DNA from: Erythrobacter sp.
GTDB taxonomy: Bacteria > Pseudomonadota > Alphaproteobacteria > Sphingomonadales > Sphingomonadaceae
Direction of reading: 5' to 3'
Assembly (NCBI RefSeq): GCF_011765465.1
Contig: NZ_CP050265.1
Coordinates: forward strand, 2,046,001-2,110,000
DNA length: 64,000 bases
Every line of letters starts with the position of its first letter. The first letter of the stretch is position 1. Positions 51,653 to 60,310 of this stretch are shown here, piece after piece. The position numbers and the translations under genes were made by a program. The notes under the pieces were generated by a model. It was given only the letters and a program-made list of their open reading frames with translations. It had not been told where the DNA came from and made no database searches.

Positions 51653-52657
51653 CTATTCGCAGGTCACCTTGCGGCGGTTGCTTTCGTACTGGTCGGCGAG
51701 CCGCCCGGTCGCGATCGCGGGATAGGTCTCCCCGAATTCGGCGAGCGCGATGCAGGCGCGCCGCGTGTCGCCCATTTCGATCATGCTCTCCGCAAGGAAA
51801 AGCAGGCTGTCGGGCGCGCGCCGCGCGGTGCGGTCGGCCTGATAATTGCGCAGGAACCAGCGCGCCGCCTCTTCGGCCATGCCGTCGTCGAGGAAGGCGC
51901 GGCCCAGCAGGTTGCGCCCGAAAGTGATGAGCGGGTGGTCGGGGTAGCCTTCGACGAAGCTAGACAATTGCTGGCGCGCTTCGGGATAGAAGCCGGCGTC
52001 CCACAGTCGGAAGCCGTAGGTGTATTCGTCCTCGCCCGGATCGCCCGTGTCGGGCTTGGTGATGGCCTGCACCGCGGCGAGCCGTTCGGGGCTGGGGCCG
52101 GTCGTTTCGGCACTGGCTGTCGCCGAACCGCTGCTGACCGGTGCGGTTTCGATCCGCTGGTCGCCCTCTGCCGCATCCTCGTCCGTCATCGCGGCAAGAT
52201 TGCTGTCGGTCGCCGCGCTTTCGGCGGGCGCGGGCGTGCGGACGGTCGGCGCGGCCTCGAGCGCGGCGACGCGTTCGTCGAGACGGGACAGGGCGTTGGC
52301 GTTTTCTTCCGTGAGGGCGGTGAGGCGCTGCAATTGCAGCTCGAGTGCGTCGAGCCGGGCGAGGATGTCGGTGATCGCGCTGGTAGAGGGGCGGTCGGGC
52401 CGGCTTGCGGCCTGTTCGCCCCCGGTGATCTGCGGTTCGAAGAAGCGCCCGTCGCCGCCGGGAAAGACATTGCGCTGGAGCGCGCGGATCTCGGCCTCGA
52501 TCTTGCGAAGGCGCGCATCGGTGTTGTCCTGCGCCGCGGCCGGGGCCGGCAGGGTCGCGAGGATCGCGCCGGCGACGAGCACGCCGAACGCCTGCGGGAT
52601 GCGCCGGGCAAAGCGGCGAGGCGCGGGGGCGGCAGCTAGGGCGGGGGCGATTGTCAT
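51653..52657 (-). CDS. ybgF: Tol-Pal system protein YbgF/CpoB
   Basis: Periplasmic protein that coordinates outer-membrane constriction with septal peptidoglycan synthesis via Tol-Pal. The signal peptide (AFGVLVAGAILATLPAPAAAQ, about 23-43) is followed by a trimerising coiled coil (about 44-135: ARLRKIEAEIRALQRNVF, ITDILARLDALELQLQRL). An Ala/Thr/Ser-rich linker and C-terminal TPR repeats (about 205-334: EYTYGFRLWDAGFYPEARQQL) complete it. The length of 334 is longer than E. coli CpoB (263) because of the linker. In alphaproteobacteria ybgF is typically followed by tilS, as here; both are read in the same frame, separated by a single TAG and 42 bp. Confidence 0.92.
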   Translation of the reverse strand: MTIAPALAAAPAPRRFARRIPQAFGVLVAGAILATLPAPAAAQDNTDARLRKIEAEIRALQRNVFPGGDGRFFEPQITGGEQAASRPDRPSTSAITDILARLDALELQLQRLTALTEENANALSRLDERVAALEAAPTVRTPAPAESAATDSNLAAMTDEDAAEGDQRIETAPVSSGSATASAETTGPSPERLAAVQAITKPDTGDPGEDEYTYGFRLWDAGFYPEARQQLSSFVEGYPDHPLITFGRNLLGRAFLDDGMAEEAARWFLRNYQADRTARRAPDSLLFLAESMIEMGDTRRACIALAEFGETYPAIATGRLADQYESNRRKVTCE

Positions 52658-52849
52658 GGGTCTTGCGAGCTCCCTCTCTCGTCTCTTTCACATGGGTTCG
52701 CGCGCGGCCCGGCCGCGTCGGCGGGCATCACGCGCGCGCGTCCCTGCGGGAACGCGGATGAACACCATTCCAATCTGTGCCCGCTGCACGCCCTCAAGTC
52801 GAGGGGCGGGTGCTGCCAAAACGGTGGGAAATCGCAGCCCGCAGCGCGT

Positions 52850-53719
52850 TCAATTGGCCGAGGGACCATCCGCCTCGCCGCGCGCGAGCAGGGCGCGTGC
52901 CGAAACCGGTTCGCCGCCCATCGTCTGCGGCCCCTCGGCCAGCGGAGGCACCCTTCGGCCGCCGATGGTGATCGCAAAGGCATCGGGACGCCCGGTGTTT
53001 ATCAGCGGTTCGCGCGCATCGCCCGGCACGGTAAAGCTTTCGCCGCTTTCCATCTGCGCTTCGTAGAGCCGTTCGCCGCCGCGTTCGTAAAAGCGCACCC
53101 AGACACCGTCCTCGGTCGCGGTGAAGACCACTTCGCCCGAAGCGTCGGGTGCGGGGGCCGGGGCGGCATCGGTGTCGGCGGCGGCGACCTGCGGCGCGGG
53201 CTCGGTCGGCGCAGCGGGCGCGGTGTCCTCGCGGGTAAGCGGCGGCAAGTCCGCGCCCTGGCCGAAATAGGAACTGGACAAGGCAACCACCCCGATCACC
53301 AGCACGATCGCGGCGATCGCGCCGAACCAGGCCAGGCCGTTCGACGGCAGCTTGGCCGGGTCACCCGGCTCCATCGCGCCCGCCCCGTGATGGCGGCGCT
53401 CGCCTTCGTCCGACAATTCGGCGCGAACCTTGTCGGCGATCTCTTCCTCGTCCAGCCCGACAACGCGGGCGTAGTTGCGGGCAAAGCCGATGGCGTAGGT
53501 GCGCGAGGGCAGGGTTTCGAAATCGCCCGCCTCGATCACTTCGAGATGGTGCATCGGGATACGGGTTTCCGCGGCGATATGGGCGAGTTCGAGGCGCTTG
53601 CGCTCGCGCGCGGCGCGCAGGGTCGCCCCGGCCCCGACGGGCTCGCCGCCGAGATCCTCCTCGGGCGCGTCGGCGAGCGTTTCGTCGCCGAACCCGCCGG
53701 TCTGTGTGTCGCTGCTCAT
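52850..53719 (-). CDS. RodZ-like helix-turn-helix membrane protein
   Basis: A 289-residue bitopic protein. The N-terminal RodZ-type helix-turn-helix (about 27-95: LRAARERKRLELAHIAAETRIP, HLEVIEAGDFETLPSRTYAIGF) is followed by one membrane segment (about 135-155: GAIAAIVLVIGVVALSSSYF). A Pro/Ala linker and a C-terminal DUF4115-like beta domain (about 200-289: FTATEDGVWVRFYERGGERLYEA) follow. This matches the RodZ cytoskeleton-linker family that binds MreB. It is placed between ptsP and ybgF on the same strand. The ATG at 53719 is preferred; a GTG at 53731 is possible. The mre genes are not in the window, so the exact role is inferred. Confidence 0.85.
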   Translation of the reverse strand: MSSDTQTGGFGDETLADAPEEDLGGEPVGAGATLRAARERKRLELAHIAAETRIPMHHLEVIEAGDFETLPSRTYAIGFARNYARVVGLDEEEIADKVRAELSDEGERRHHGAGAMEPGDPAKLPSNGLAWFGAIAAIVLVIGVVALSSSYFGQGADLPPLTREDTAPAAPTEPAPQVAAADTDAAPAPAPDASGEVVFTATEDGVWVRFYERGGERLYEAQMESGESFTVPGDAREPLINTGRPDAFAITIGGRRVPPLAEGPQTMGGEPVSARALLARGEADGPSAN

Positions 53720-53873
53720 GACCCGATCCACGCTATTTGCGGTGTGTGCGCCGGTTTCTGCGCTGGTTTTTGCGTTGCATCATAACAATCGCTGTTGCCC
53801 GGCGCTGTCAAGGCGTCGCCCCCGGCAATCGCGCGGATTGCCGCAGGCGCGCGGCGGGCTGCCGTATGGCAGC

Positions 53874-56144
53874 TCAATCGGTTTCGATCTCGCGCGCGCT
53901 CGCCCAGGCGGACAATTCTGCCCGGATGTCGGTGGCCGGGTCGGCCAGCCAGGCGGTGAGCGCGGCGGAAAGCTCGTCGAGGTCGATCTTGCGCACCAGT
54001 TCCTTGATCGGGCCGACCGCCGCGGGCGTGATCGAGAGGCGGCGGAAGCCGATGCCGAGCAATGCCAGAGCTTCCAGCCTGCGCCCGCCCATCTCGCCGC
54101 ACACGCCGACATCGACGCCGCTGCCGACGCTCGACTGGATGACGCGCCGCAGGAACCGCAGGATCGACGGGGACAGCCAGTCGTAGCGCTGGGCGAGCTT
54201 GGGATTGGCGCGATCGGCGGCGAACAGGAACTGGGTGAGGTCGTTGGTGCCGACCGAAAGGAAGCTCAGTTTCGGCAGCAACAGGTCGAGCACCTCGGCC
54301 AATGCGGGCACTTCGAGCATTGCGCCGAAATGGATGCGTTCCGGCCCGAGCTTCTTCTTGGTGCGAAGGAAGGCGTGCTGTTCTTCGAAAACGGCCTTGG
54401 CGGCGTCGAATTCCCACACCTCGCTGACCATCGGGAACATGACGTAGAGCGCCCTGCCCCCCGCCGCTTCGAGCAACGCGCGCGCCTGCGCCTTCATCAG
54501 CCCCTCGCGTTCGAGCGCGAGCCGCAGCGCGCGCCAGCCCATCGCCGGATTCTCGTCGTTGCGCGCCACGTCCGAGGCGAGGTAGGGCACCGACTTGTCC
54601 CCGCCGATGTCGACCGTGCGGAAGATCACCGGCTTGTCCCCCGCCGCATCGAGCACGTCGCGGTAGAGCCGGGTCTGCCGCTCGCGCTGGGGGAGCGTCG
54701 CGGAGACGAGGAACTGAAACTCGGTGCGGAACAGGCCGACTCCGTCCGCGCCCGTCATGGCGAGATTGCTCATGTCGTCGCGCAGCCCGGCGTTCATCAT
54801 CACCTGGATGCGCGTCCCGCAGCGGGTGAAGGGTTCGACATCGCGCAGCGAAGCATAGGCCGCCTGGCGCTCCTTCGACTTGGCGAAGCGCGCGTGGAAG
54901 GCATCGGAGACCTGCTGCAGCGGGCGCACGATCGCGTTGCCCGCGGTCGCATCGAGCAGAACCTCGTCGCCTTCGCGGATCACCCCGCGCACGCCCTGCG
55001 CCCGGCCGAGCACCGGCACGCCCATCGCCCGCGCGACGATCACGACATGGGCGGTCAATGACCCTTCCTCCAGGATCACGCCCTTCAGCCGCCGCTTGTC
55101 GTATTCGAGCAGTTCGGCAGGGCCGAGATTACGCGCGATCAGAATCGTGTCGCGCCGAAGCCCCTGCGAGGCCGCCGTGCCCAATTGCCCCGCGACGATC
55201 CGGATCAGCCGGTTGGCGAGATCCTCCAGGTCGTGCATCCGGTCGGCGAGCAGCGGGTCGTCGATCTCGCGCATCCGCATACGGGTGTGCTGCTGGACGC
55301 GCTCGATCGCCGCTTCCGCCGTGAGGCCGGAATCGATCGCCTCGTTGATGCGGCGCGACCAGCCCTCGTCATAGGCGAACATCTTGTAGGTCTCGAGCAC
55401 CTCCTCGTGCTCGCCGCCGACGCCGAATTCGGCCTGGCCTGCAAGATTGTCGATCTGCTCGCGCATCTTGTCGAAGGCGCGGTAGACCCGCTGGCGCTCG
55501 GCCTCGATGTCCTCGGCCATGACCTGCGTGATCTGGACGCGCGGCTGGTGGTAGACCGCCTGCCCCGCGCCGAGCCCCTTGACCATGGGAAGCCCGGAGA
55601 CGTTGGCGGGCGCGGTCTGCTCCTCGGTCAGGCCGCGCGCTTCCTCCTCGTCGACCAGTTCGGCATTGGCGATCAGTTCGGACAGCACCATCGCGGTGGT
55701 CTGGAGCGCCTCGATCTCGACATCCTCGTAGCGGCGCGGATCGACGTGCTGGACGCACAACACGCCCACCGCGCGTTCGCGGTAGACGATCGGTACGCCG
55801 GCGAAGGAATGGAATTTGTCCTCGCCCGTCTCGGGGCGATAGAGAAAGTCGGGATGCGCCTTCGCCTCGGCGAGGTTCAATGTCTCGACATTGGCCGCGA
55901 TTGTGCCGGTCAGCCCCTCGCCCACCGCCATGCGGGTGACGTGGACCGCGCTCTGGTTGAGGCCGCGGGTGGCGAACAACTCGAGCATCCCCTCGCGCAA
56001 CAGGTAGATCGAGCAGACCTCGCTGGTGAGGCATTCGCCGATGATCTCGACCACGCGGTCGAGCTTGCCCTGCGCGTGAAGGCGCGAGGCCATGACCTCG
56101 GTCAGGCGGGTGAGGATCTGGCGGGCGGATGCGGCAGCGGTCAT
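53874..56144 (-). CDS. ptsP: Phosphoenolpyruvate-protein phosphotransferase PtsP (EI-Ntr)
   Basis: Enzyme I of the nitrogen phosphotransferase system, which passes phosphate from PEP to NPr and then EIIA-Ntr. The N-terminal GAF domain (about 18-165: LDRVVEIIGECLTSEVCSIYL) distinguishes it from sugar EI. The phospho-histidine site is in SLTAHVVIVARAMGVPVLG (His near 370). The C-terminal PEP-binding barrel has FRTEFQFL, GGDKSVPYL and the catalytic Cys in GVCGEMGGRRLEALAL. The length of 756 fits PtsP (748 in E. coli). No npr or ptsN gene is nearby. A GC-rich hairpin without a T-run (53858-53873) lies at its 3' end. Confidence 0.95.
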   Translation of the reverse strand: MTAAASARQILTRLTEVMASRLHAQGKLDRVVEIIGECLTSEVCSIYLLREGMLELFATRGLNQSAVHVTRMAVGEGLTGTIAANVETLNLAEAKAHPDFLYRPETGEDKFHSFAGVPIVYRERAVGVLCVQHVDPRRYEDVEIEALQTTAMVLSELIANAELVDEEEARGLTEEQTAPANVSGLPMVKGLGAGQAVYHQPRVQITQVMAEDIEAERQRVYRAFDKMREQIDNLAGQAEFGVGGEHEEVLETYKMFAYDEGWSRRINEAIDSGLTAEAAIERVQQHTRMRMREIDDPLLADRMHDLEDLANRLIRIVAGQLGTAASQGLRRDTILIARNLGPAELLEYDKRRLKGVILEEGSLTAHVVIVARAMGVPVLGRAQGVRGVIREGDEVLLDATAGNAIVRPLQQVSDAFHARFAKSKERQAAYASLRDVEPFTRCGTRIQVMMNAGLRDDMSNLAMTGADGVGLFRTEFQFLVSATLPQRERQTRLYRDVLDAAGDKPVIFRTVDIGGDKSVPYLASDVARNDENPAMGWRALRLALEREGLMKAQARALLEAAGGRALYVMFPMVSEVWEFDAAKAVFEEQHAFLRTKKKLGPERIHFGAMLEVPALAEVLDLLLPKLSFLSVGTNDLTQFLFAADRANPKLAQRYDWLSPSILRFLRRVIQSSVGSGVDVGVCGEMGGRRLEALALLGIGFRRLSITPAAVGPIKELVRKIDLDELSAALTAWLADPATDIRAELSAWASAREIETD

Positions 56145-56316
56145 GTGTCCCGCCCGGTCTACTGCGGAGCGCGCGCAAAAGCAAAGCGCCGCGTGAGCGC
56201 ATGGGCTCGCGCTGCTGGAGGCAGAGTCGAACCCGCCGGTCGCGCAGCCTCGCGGGCGCGCCGGATGCTTGTCGCCGGGTCAATCCGGCCGGATCAGGCT
56301 GACGGGAGCGCGCGCG

Positions 56317-56484
56317 TCAGCCGCGCGCGATCTCCTCCTTCAATCGGAGCTTCTGCTTCTTGAGGAACTGGACCTTTGCAGCATCGGGCGCGGGCCGGGC
56401 CATTTCGTCGCGCAGGCGGGCTTCGATGCCGGCGTGCTTGGACTGGAGTGCCTGGACGTGCGAGGTGGAAGCTGCAGTTGCCAT
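56317..56484 (-). CDS. DUF465 (YdcH family) small protein
   Basis: A 55-residue helical protein with the DUF465 pattern: SKHAGIEARLRDEMARPAPDAAKVQFLKKQKLRLKEEI, here seen as HAGIEARL, then LKKQKLRLKEEI. The ATG at 56484 has GGAGG 7-8 nt upstream; an ATG at 56502 lacks one. The family forms short antiparallel helical hairpins with no known function. A paralogue (56730-56939) lies divergently 245 bp away. Placement downstream of ptsP and near the DUF1465 gene is common in this group. Confidence 0.88.
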   Translation of the reverse strand: MATAASTSHVQALQSKHAGIEARLRDEMARPAPDAAKVQFLKKQKLRLKEEIARG

Positions 56485-56729
56485 AGTCGTTACCTCCTTC
56501 AAGCCGGGGGGCTGCCCCCGAAAGAAGCGACTCGGACCCTTGCGGCCGAGCCGCAGGTTTGAAGCAAACCACAGGTAAGCTATCTTGCAAAGTCGTTAGA
56601 ATGCGTGAATCGGCGTCTGCGCGGATGTGCGCGGTGAATCGTTAACGGGATCGGCACCTCGTTCAGGCCCATCGGCGCATGGCCGAAGGGTCTTCGGCGA
56701 CGGGTTCGGGGAACAGGCAGGCAGGCGGA

Positions 56730-56939
56730 ATGAACGAGGCGGAGCTGCGCAAGAAGCTCGAATTGCTGCGCACCGAACATCGCGATCTCGACGCGGCCAT
56801 CGCCGCGCTGACCGAGGCGGGGGAGCGAACGGGCTTCGTCGACCAGCTCCAGATCGCGCGCCTGAAAAAGCGCAAGCTGCGCCTCAAGGACCAGATCGCG
56901 ATCATCGAGGACGAATTGCTGCCCGATATTATTGCGTAG
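56730..56939 (+). CDS. DUF465 (YdcH family) small protein, second copy
   Basis: A 69-residue helical protein. MNEAELRKKLELLRTEHRDLD and QIARLKKRKLRLKDQIAIIED form the DUF465 helical hairpin, and the second helix closely parallels LKKQKLRLKEEI in the paralogue at 56317. The ATG at 56730 follows AGGCGGA; an in-frame ATG at 56679 would add unrelated residues. The stop is followed 9 bp later by the first of a series of tight hairpins. The function is unknown. Confidence 0.87.
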   Translation: MNEAELRKKLELLRTEHRDLDAAIAALTEAGERTGFVDQLQIARLKKRKLRLKDQIAIIEDELLPDIIA

Positions 56940-57288
56940 CTTTCTTTGCGATCGCCCATCCGGGCGATCGTCCTCGGTGCTATTGCTCGCTTCGCTCGCG
57001 CACCTGCGGGCGCGCGGTCGCGCTTGCGGCGGCTGCGCCGCCGATCAGCGCTCCCCGGCTCGATCTTCGATTTGCCCCCAAGAAGCGCAGGAACGGCCCG
57101 GAGGGCCGCAAGGGCGACTGCCCGCCCGCAGCGACGCGCCCGCAGGGCGCATGAGCGAGGATGTCGCGCGCCCGGATGGGCGCGCGCCAATAAAAACGTC
57201 CCGCACCGGGACACGTCGATCTTTTACCGGGAAAGTAACCATAGGATAATGGAGCTTCACGCCCCCGCGCCCTAACCCTGTGGGAGTC
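56940..57288. other. Hairpin-dense intergenic region before the DUF1465 gene
   Basis: These 349 bp contain no credible gene. They hold six tight hairpins with 3-4-nt loops: 56949-56970 (9-bp stem), 57028-57042 (6), 57094-57108 (6), 57136-57150 (6), 57165-57186 (9) and 57198-57212 (6). None has a clear T-run. The right end (57220-57260) is AT-richer and probably carries the promoter of the DUF1465 gene. This may be a cluster of REP-like elements or a structured untranslated region. Confidence 0.6.
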
Positions 57289-57762
57289 ATGGCCCGCACC
57301 AGCGATCTTTCCCGCCCGATCATCGAGGCACTCTACACCGAAGCCCTCGTCCTTGCCGACGAGGTGCGCGCGGTCTTCGCCTCCGGGACGCGGCCTGCCG
57401 AACCCGCCGACCCGATGAGCGGCGAAGGCGCGATGATCCGGCTCGCGCTCTCGACCGAGGGGCTCAAGACCACGACGCGAATGATGCACGTGCTCGCCTG
57501 GCTGCTCAATCAGCGCGCGTTCTTTTCGGGCGAGCTGTCCGCCAGCCAGGTGCGGCGTCACGGCACGCTCCCGCCCGACCGCGAAGCGGATGCCGAAGCG
57601 CTGGCCCGGCTCGAACCGGAAACCCGCGCGCTGATCGAGGAAACGGTCCAGCTGCACCGCCGAATCGCGCGGCTGGATGAAGCATGGCGGCAGGATTTCG
57701 CCATGCAGTCGCCCGCGCGCGCGTTCCAGCAGATGATCGGGCGCGAACTGGGGCGCGGCTAG
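57289..57762 (+). CDS. DUF1465 family protein
   Basis: A 157-residue cytosolic, mainly helical protein with the DUF1465 layout: PIIEALYTEALVLADEVRAVF at the N-terminus, then TTRMMHVLAWLLNQRAFFSGEL in the middle, then ALIEETVQLHRRIARLDEAWR near the C-terminus. The family is confined largely to alphaproteobacteria and is of unknown function. The ATG at 57289 is preferred, with GTG at 57280 as an alternative. It converges with glpK (4-bp gap). No membrane or signal segment is seen. Confidence 0.88.
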   Translation: MARTSDLSRPIIEALYTEALVLADEVRAVFASGTRPAEPADPMSGEGAMIRLALSTEGLKTTTRMMHVLAWLLNQRAFFSGELSASQVRRHGTLPPDREADAEALARLEPETRALIEETVQLHRRIARLDEAWRQDFAMQSPARAFQQMIGRELGRG

Positions 57763-57766
57763 GGCG

Positions 57767-59239
57767 TCAAGCGGCGGCGAGCGCCTTGCGCCAGCGAGCC
57801 AGCCGCTCCTCGCGCACGTCGTCCGGCATGACCGGTTCGAAGCGGGTGAGCTCGCCCTGCATCGCCTCGGCCGCCGCCGCGAGGTCGGGGTAGAGCCCCG
57901 CCCCGGTCGCCGCCAGCATCGCCGCGCCGAGTGCGGTCGTCTCGACGAAGCCGGGCCGTTCGACCGGCACGCCGAGCACGTCGGCGAGATCCTGCGCCAT
58001 CCAGTCGTTCGCCGCCATGCCGCCGTCGATGCGAAGGCTCGCCCAGGCGGTCCCGTCGGCGGCGAAGGCTTGCGCGAGGTCCCATGTCTGGTGCGCCATC
58101 GCTTCGAGCGCCGCGCGGGCGAGCTGTGCCTTGCCGCTGGCGAAGCTGAGCCCCGCTATCACCCCGCGCGCATCCGCCCGCCAATGCGGCGCGCCCAATC
58201 CGGCGAGCGCGGGCACGATCGTCACCCCGCCGCTGTCGGGGATCGACCGGGCGAGCGCCTCGGTCTCTTCGGCGACATCGACGATGCCGAGCGAATCCCT
58301 CAGCCACTGGACGAGGCTCCCCGCGACGAAGACCGAGCCTTCGATCGCGTAGGTCCGCTGGCCCTCAAGCTGGGTCAGCACGGTCGAGAGCAGGCGGTGC
58401 GTCGAACGCGGCACGGCGCCGCCCTGGTTGGTCAGGATGAAGGCCCCCGTCCCGTAGGTCGCCTTGGTCTCGCCCGGCGACAGGCAGGCCTGCCCGATGG
58501 TCGCCGCCTGCTGGTCGCCCGCGCAGCCGGTGATCGCGATCGGTCCGCCGAACAGGCGCGGGTCGGTCCGGCCGAGTTCACCCGCCATGTCGATGACTTC
58601 GGGCAGCGCGGCGCGGGGTACGCCGAAAAGCTCGCACAGCCCTTCGTCGAACTGCGCGCTTTCGAGGTCCATGAGCAGCGTGCGACTGGCATTGCTGGCA
58701 TCGGTCACATGGCGCTTGCCGCCGGTAAGCTTGAAGATGAGCCAGCTTTCGACCGTGCCGAAGGCGAGCGTCCCCGCCTCCGCTGCCGCCTTCACCGCGG
58801 GCACGTTATCGAGCATCCAGCGCATCTTGGTGCCCGCGAAATAGGGATCGAGGACAAGGCCGGTGCGTCGCTGGACCTCCGCCTCGTGGCCCGCTTCGCG
58901 CAGCTCCATGCACAAGGGCTCGGTCCGGCGGTCCTGCCACACGATCGCGCGGGTCAGCGGCTCGCCCGTCTCGCGGTCCCAAGCCACCACCGTCTCGCGC
59001 TGGTTGGTGATGCCGAGCCCCGCGATCATCGCCGCCCCGCCTGCCCTAGGCACGACCTCGCGCGCGCAGGCCAGCGTCTTGTCCCAGATCTCGGCCGCAT
59101 CGTGTTCGACCCAGCCGCCTTGCGGGTAATGCTGCGTCAGCTCGGCCTGGGCGCTCGCGACCATGACGCCGTCGCTGGCGAACAGCATGGCCCGCGTCGA
59201 AGTGGTCCCTTCGTCGAGCACGAGGATATAATCGCTCAT
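57767..59239 (-). CDS. glpK: Glycerol kinase
   Basis: Phosphorylates glycerol to sn-glycerol-3-phosphate with ATP. FGGY-family motifs are clear: N-terminal LDEGTTSTRAMLF (about 8-20), GITNQRET and VWQDRRTEP in the substrate site, ITGCAGDQQAA, and the C-terminal RIDGGMAANDWMAQ and ETTALGAAMLA. The length of 490 is normal (502 in E. coli). GGGGAGA precedes the ATG. No glpF, glpD or regulator gene is adjacent, so it stands alone, convergent with the DUF1465 gene. Confidence 0.96.
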   Translation of the reverse strand: MSDYILVLDEGTTSTRAMLFASDGVMVASAQAELTQHYPQGGWVEHDAAEIWDKTLACAREVVPRAGGAAMIAGLGITNQRETVVAWDRETGEPLTRAIVWQDRRTEPLCMELREAGHEAEVQRRTGLVLDPYFAGTKMRWMLDNVPAVKAAAEAGTLAFGTVESWLIFKLTGGKRHVTDASNASRTLLMDLESAQFDEGLCELFGVPRAALPEVIDMAGELGRTDPRLFGGPIAITGCAGDQQAATIGQACLSPGETKATYGTGAFILTNQGGAVPRSTHRLLSTVLTQLEGQRTYAIEGSVFVAGSLVQWLRDSLGIVDVAEETEALARSIPDSGGVTIVPALAGLGAPHWRADARGVIAGLSFASGKAQLARAALEAMAHQTWDLAQAFAADGTAWASLRIDGGMAANDWMAQDLADVLGVPVERPGFVETTALGAAMLAATGAGLYPDLAAAAEAMQGELTRFEPVMPDDVREERLARWRKALAAA

Positions 59240-59347
59240 CGTCTCCCCTTTTCCTGCGCCTCTCCCCTAAAGGCTGGCGCGACCCGAAGTCGAGGGGTGC
59301 GGCCGCGACCCTCGACAGGCGCGGCGCGCGCCGCCATATGCCCGGGC

Positions 59348-60238
59348 ATGGCAGAGATCCCTCCCAAGCCCTGGCCCACCGGCGAGGCCGAAGCGGTCGA
59401 ACCGCTGGTCCGCCGCGTGCTCGCCCCCAACCCCTCGCCCTATACCTACACCGGCACACAGACCTATGTCGTCGGCGAGGACGGCGGGCCGGACTGCGCG
59501 GTGATCGACCCCGGCCCGGCGGAGGAAGCGCATCTCGACGCGATCGAGCGCGCAATCGCGGGGCGCAGGGTCATCGCGATCATGTGCACCCACACCCACC
59601 GCGACCACTCGCCCGCCGCCGCCCCGCTGGCGGAGCGGACGGGCGCGCCGATCGTCGGCTGCGCGCCGCTGGTTCTGGAGGCCGACCTGCCGCGCTCGGA
59701 CGAGAGTTTCGACACCACCTATGCGCCCGACCGCGTGCTGGAGGACGGCGAGGCGATGAAGGGCACGGGCTGGACCCTCACCGCTGTCGCGACCCCCGGC
59801 CATACCTCGAACCACCTGTGCTTCGCGCTCGAGGAATCGGGCGCGCTGTTCACCGGCGACCATGTCATGGGCTGGTCCACTAGCGTCGTCGTCCCGCCCG
59901 ACGGCGACATGGGCGCCTATCTCGCCAGCCTCGAAAAACTGCTCGCGCGCGAGGACAGGGTCTACCACTCCGCCCACGGCGCAGCGATCACCAAGCCGCG
60001 CCAATTGGTGCGCGGGATGATCGGCCACCGCCGCCAGCGCGAGAACCAGATCCTGCGCCTGCTTGGGCAGGAGGCCCGCGCGGTCGGCGAGTTCATCCCG
60101 GCAATGTACAAGGGGCTCGACGAACGCCTCGTCCCCGCCGCCGAGATGAGCGTGACGGCGCACCTCCTTGACCTCGAAAAGCGCGGCCTCGTCGCGCGCG
60201 GCGAGGAAGCGGGCGTCGAAATCTGGCGCGGAGCCTAA
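59348..60238 (+). CDS. MBL-fold metallo-hydrolase (LACTB2-like)
   Basis: A 296-residue metallo-beta-lactamase-fold hydrolase. The zinc motif HTHRDH (82-87) is followed by the downstream ligands in ATPGHTSNH and FTGDHVMGW. The C-terminus is a winged-helix-like extension (about 225-296: RRQRENQILRLLGQEARAVGEF, VTAHLLDLEKRGLVARGEE), the arrangement found in LACTB2-type enzymes, some of which cleave RNA. The substrate is unknown. The long in-frame extension upstream runs antisense to glpK and is not coding. It is upstream of nadA by 72 bp. Confidence 0.9.
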   Translation: MAEIPPKPWPTGEAEAVEPLVRRVLAPNPSPYTYTGTQTYVVGEDGGPDCAVIDPGPAEEAHLDAIERAIAGRRVIAIMCTHTHRDHSPAAAPLAERTGAPIVGCAPLVLEADLPRSDESFDTTYAPDRVLEDGEAMKGTGWTLTAVATPGHTSNHLCFALEESGALFTGDHVMGWSTSVVVPPDGDMGAYLASLEKLLAREDRVYHSAHGAAITKPRQLVRGMIGHRRQRENQILRLLGQEARAVGEFIPAMYKGLDERLVPAAEMSVTAHLLDLEKRGLVARGEEAGVEIWRGA

Positions 60239-60310
60239 GCTCGCTTTTCGCTCGAAAATCGCGCGTCTGCGCCTATATCGGTCGCTAAAAGGAATAGCGG
60301 GGATCCCATC

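Noticed and set aside
56940-57240. CRISPR array or insertion-sequence remnant
   Set aside because: The hairpins differ in sequence and spacing, no direct repeats recur, and no transposase or terminal repeats are present.
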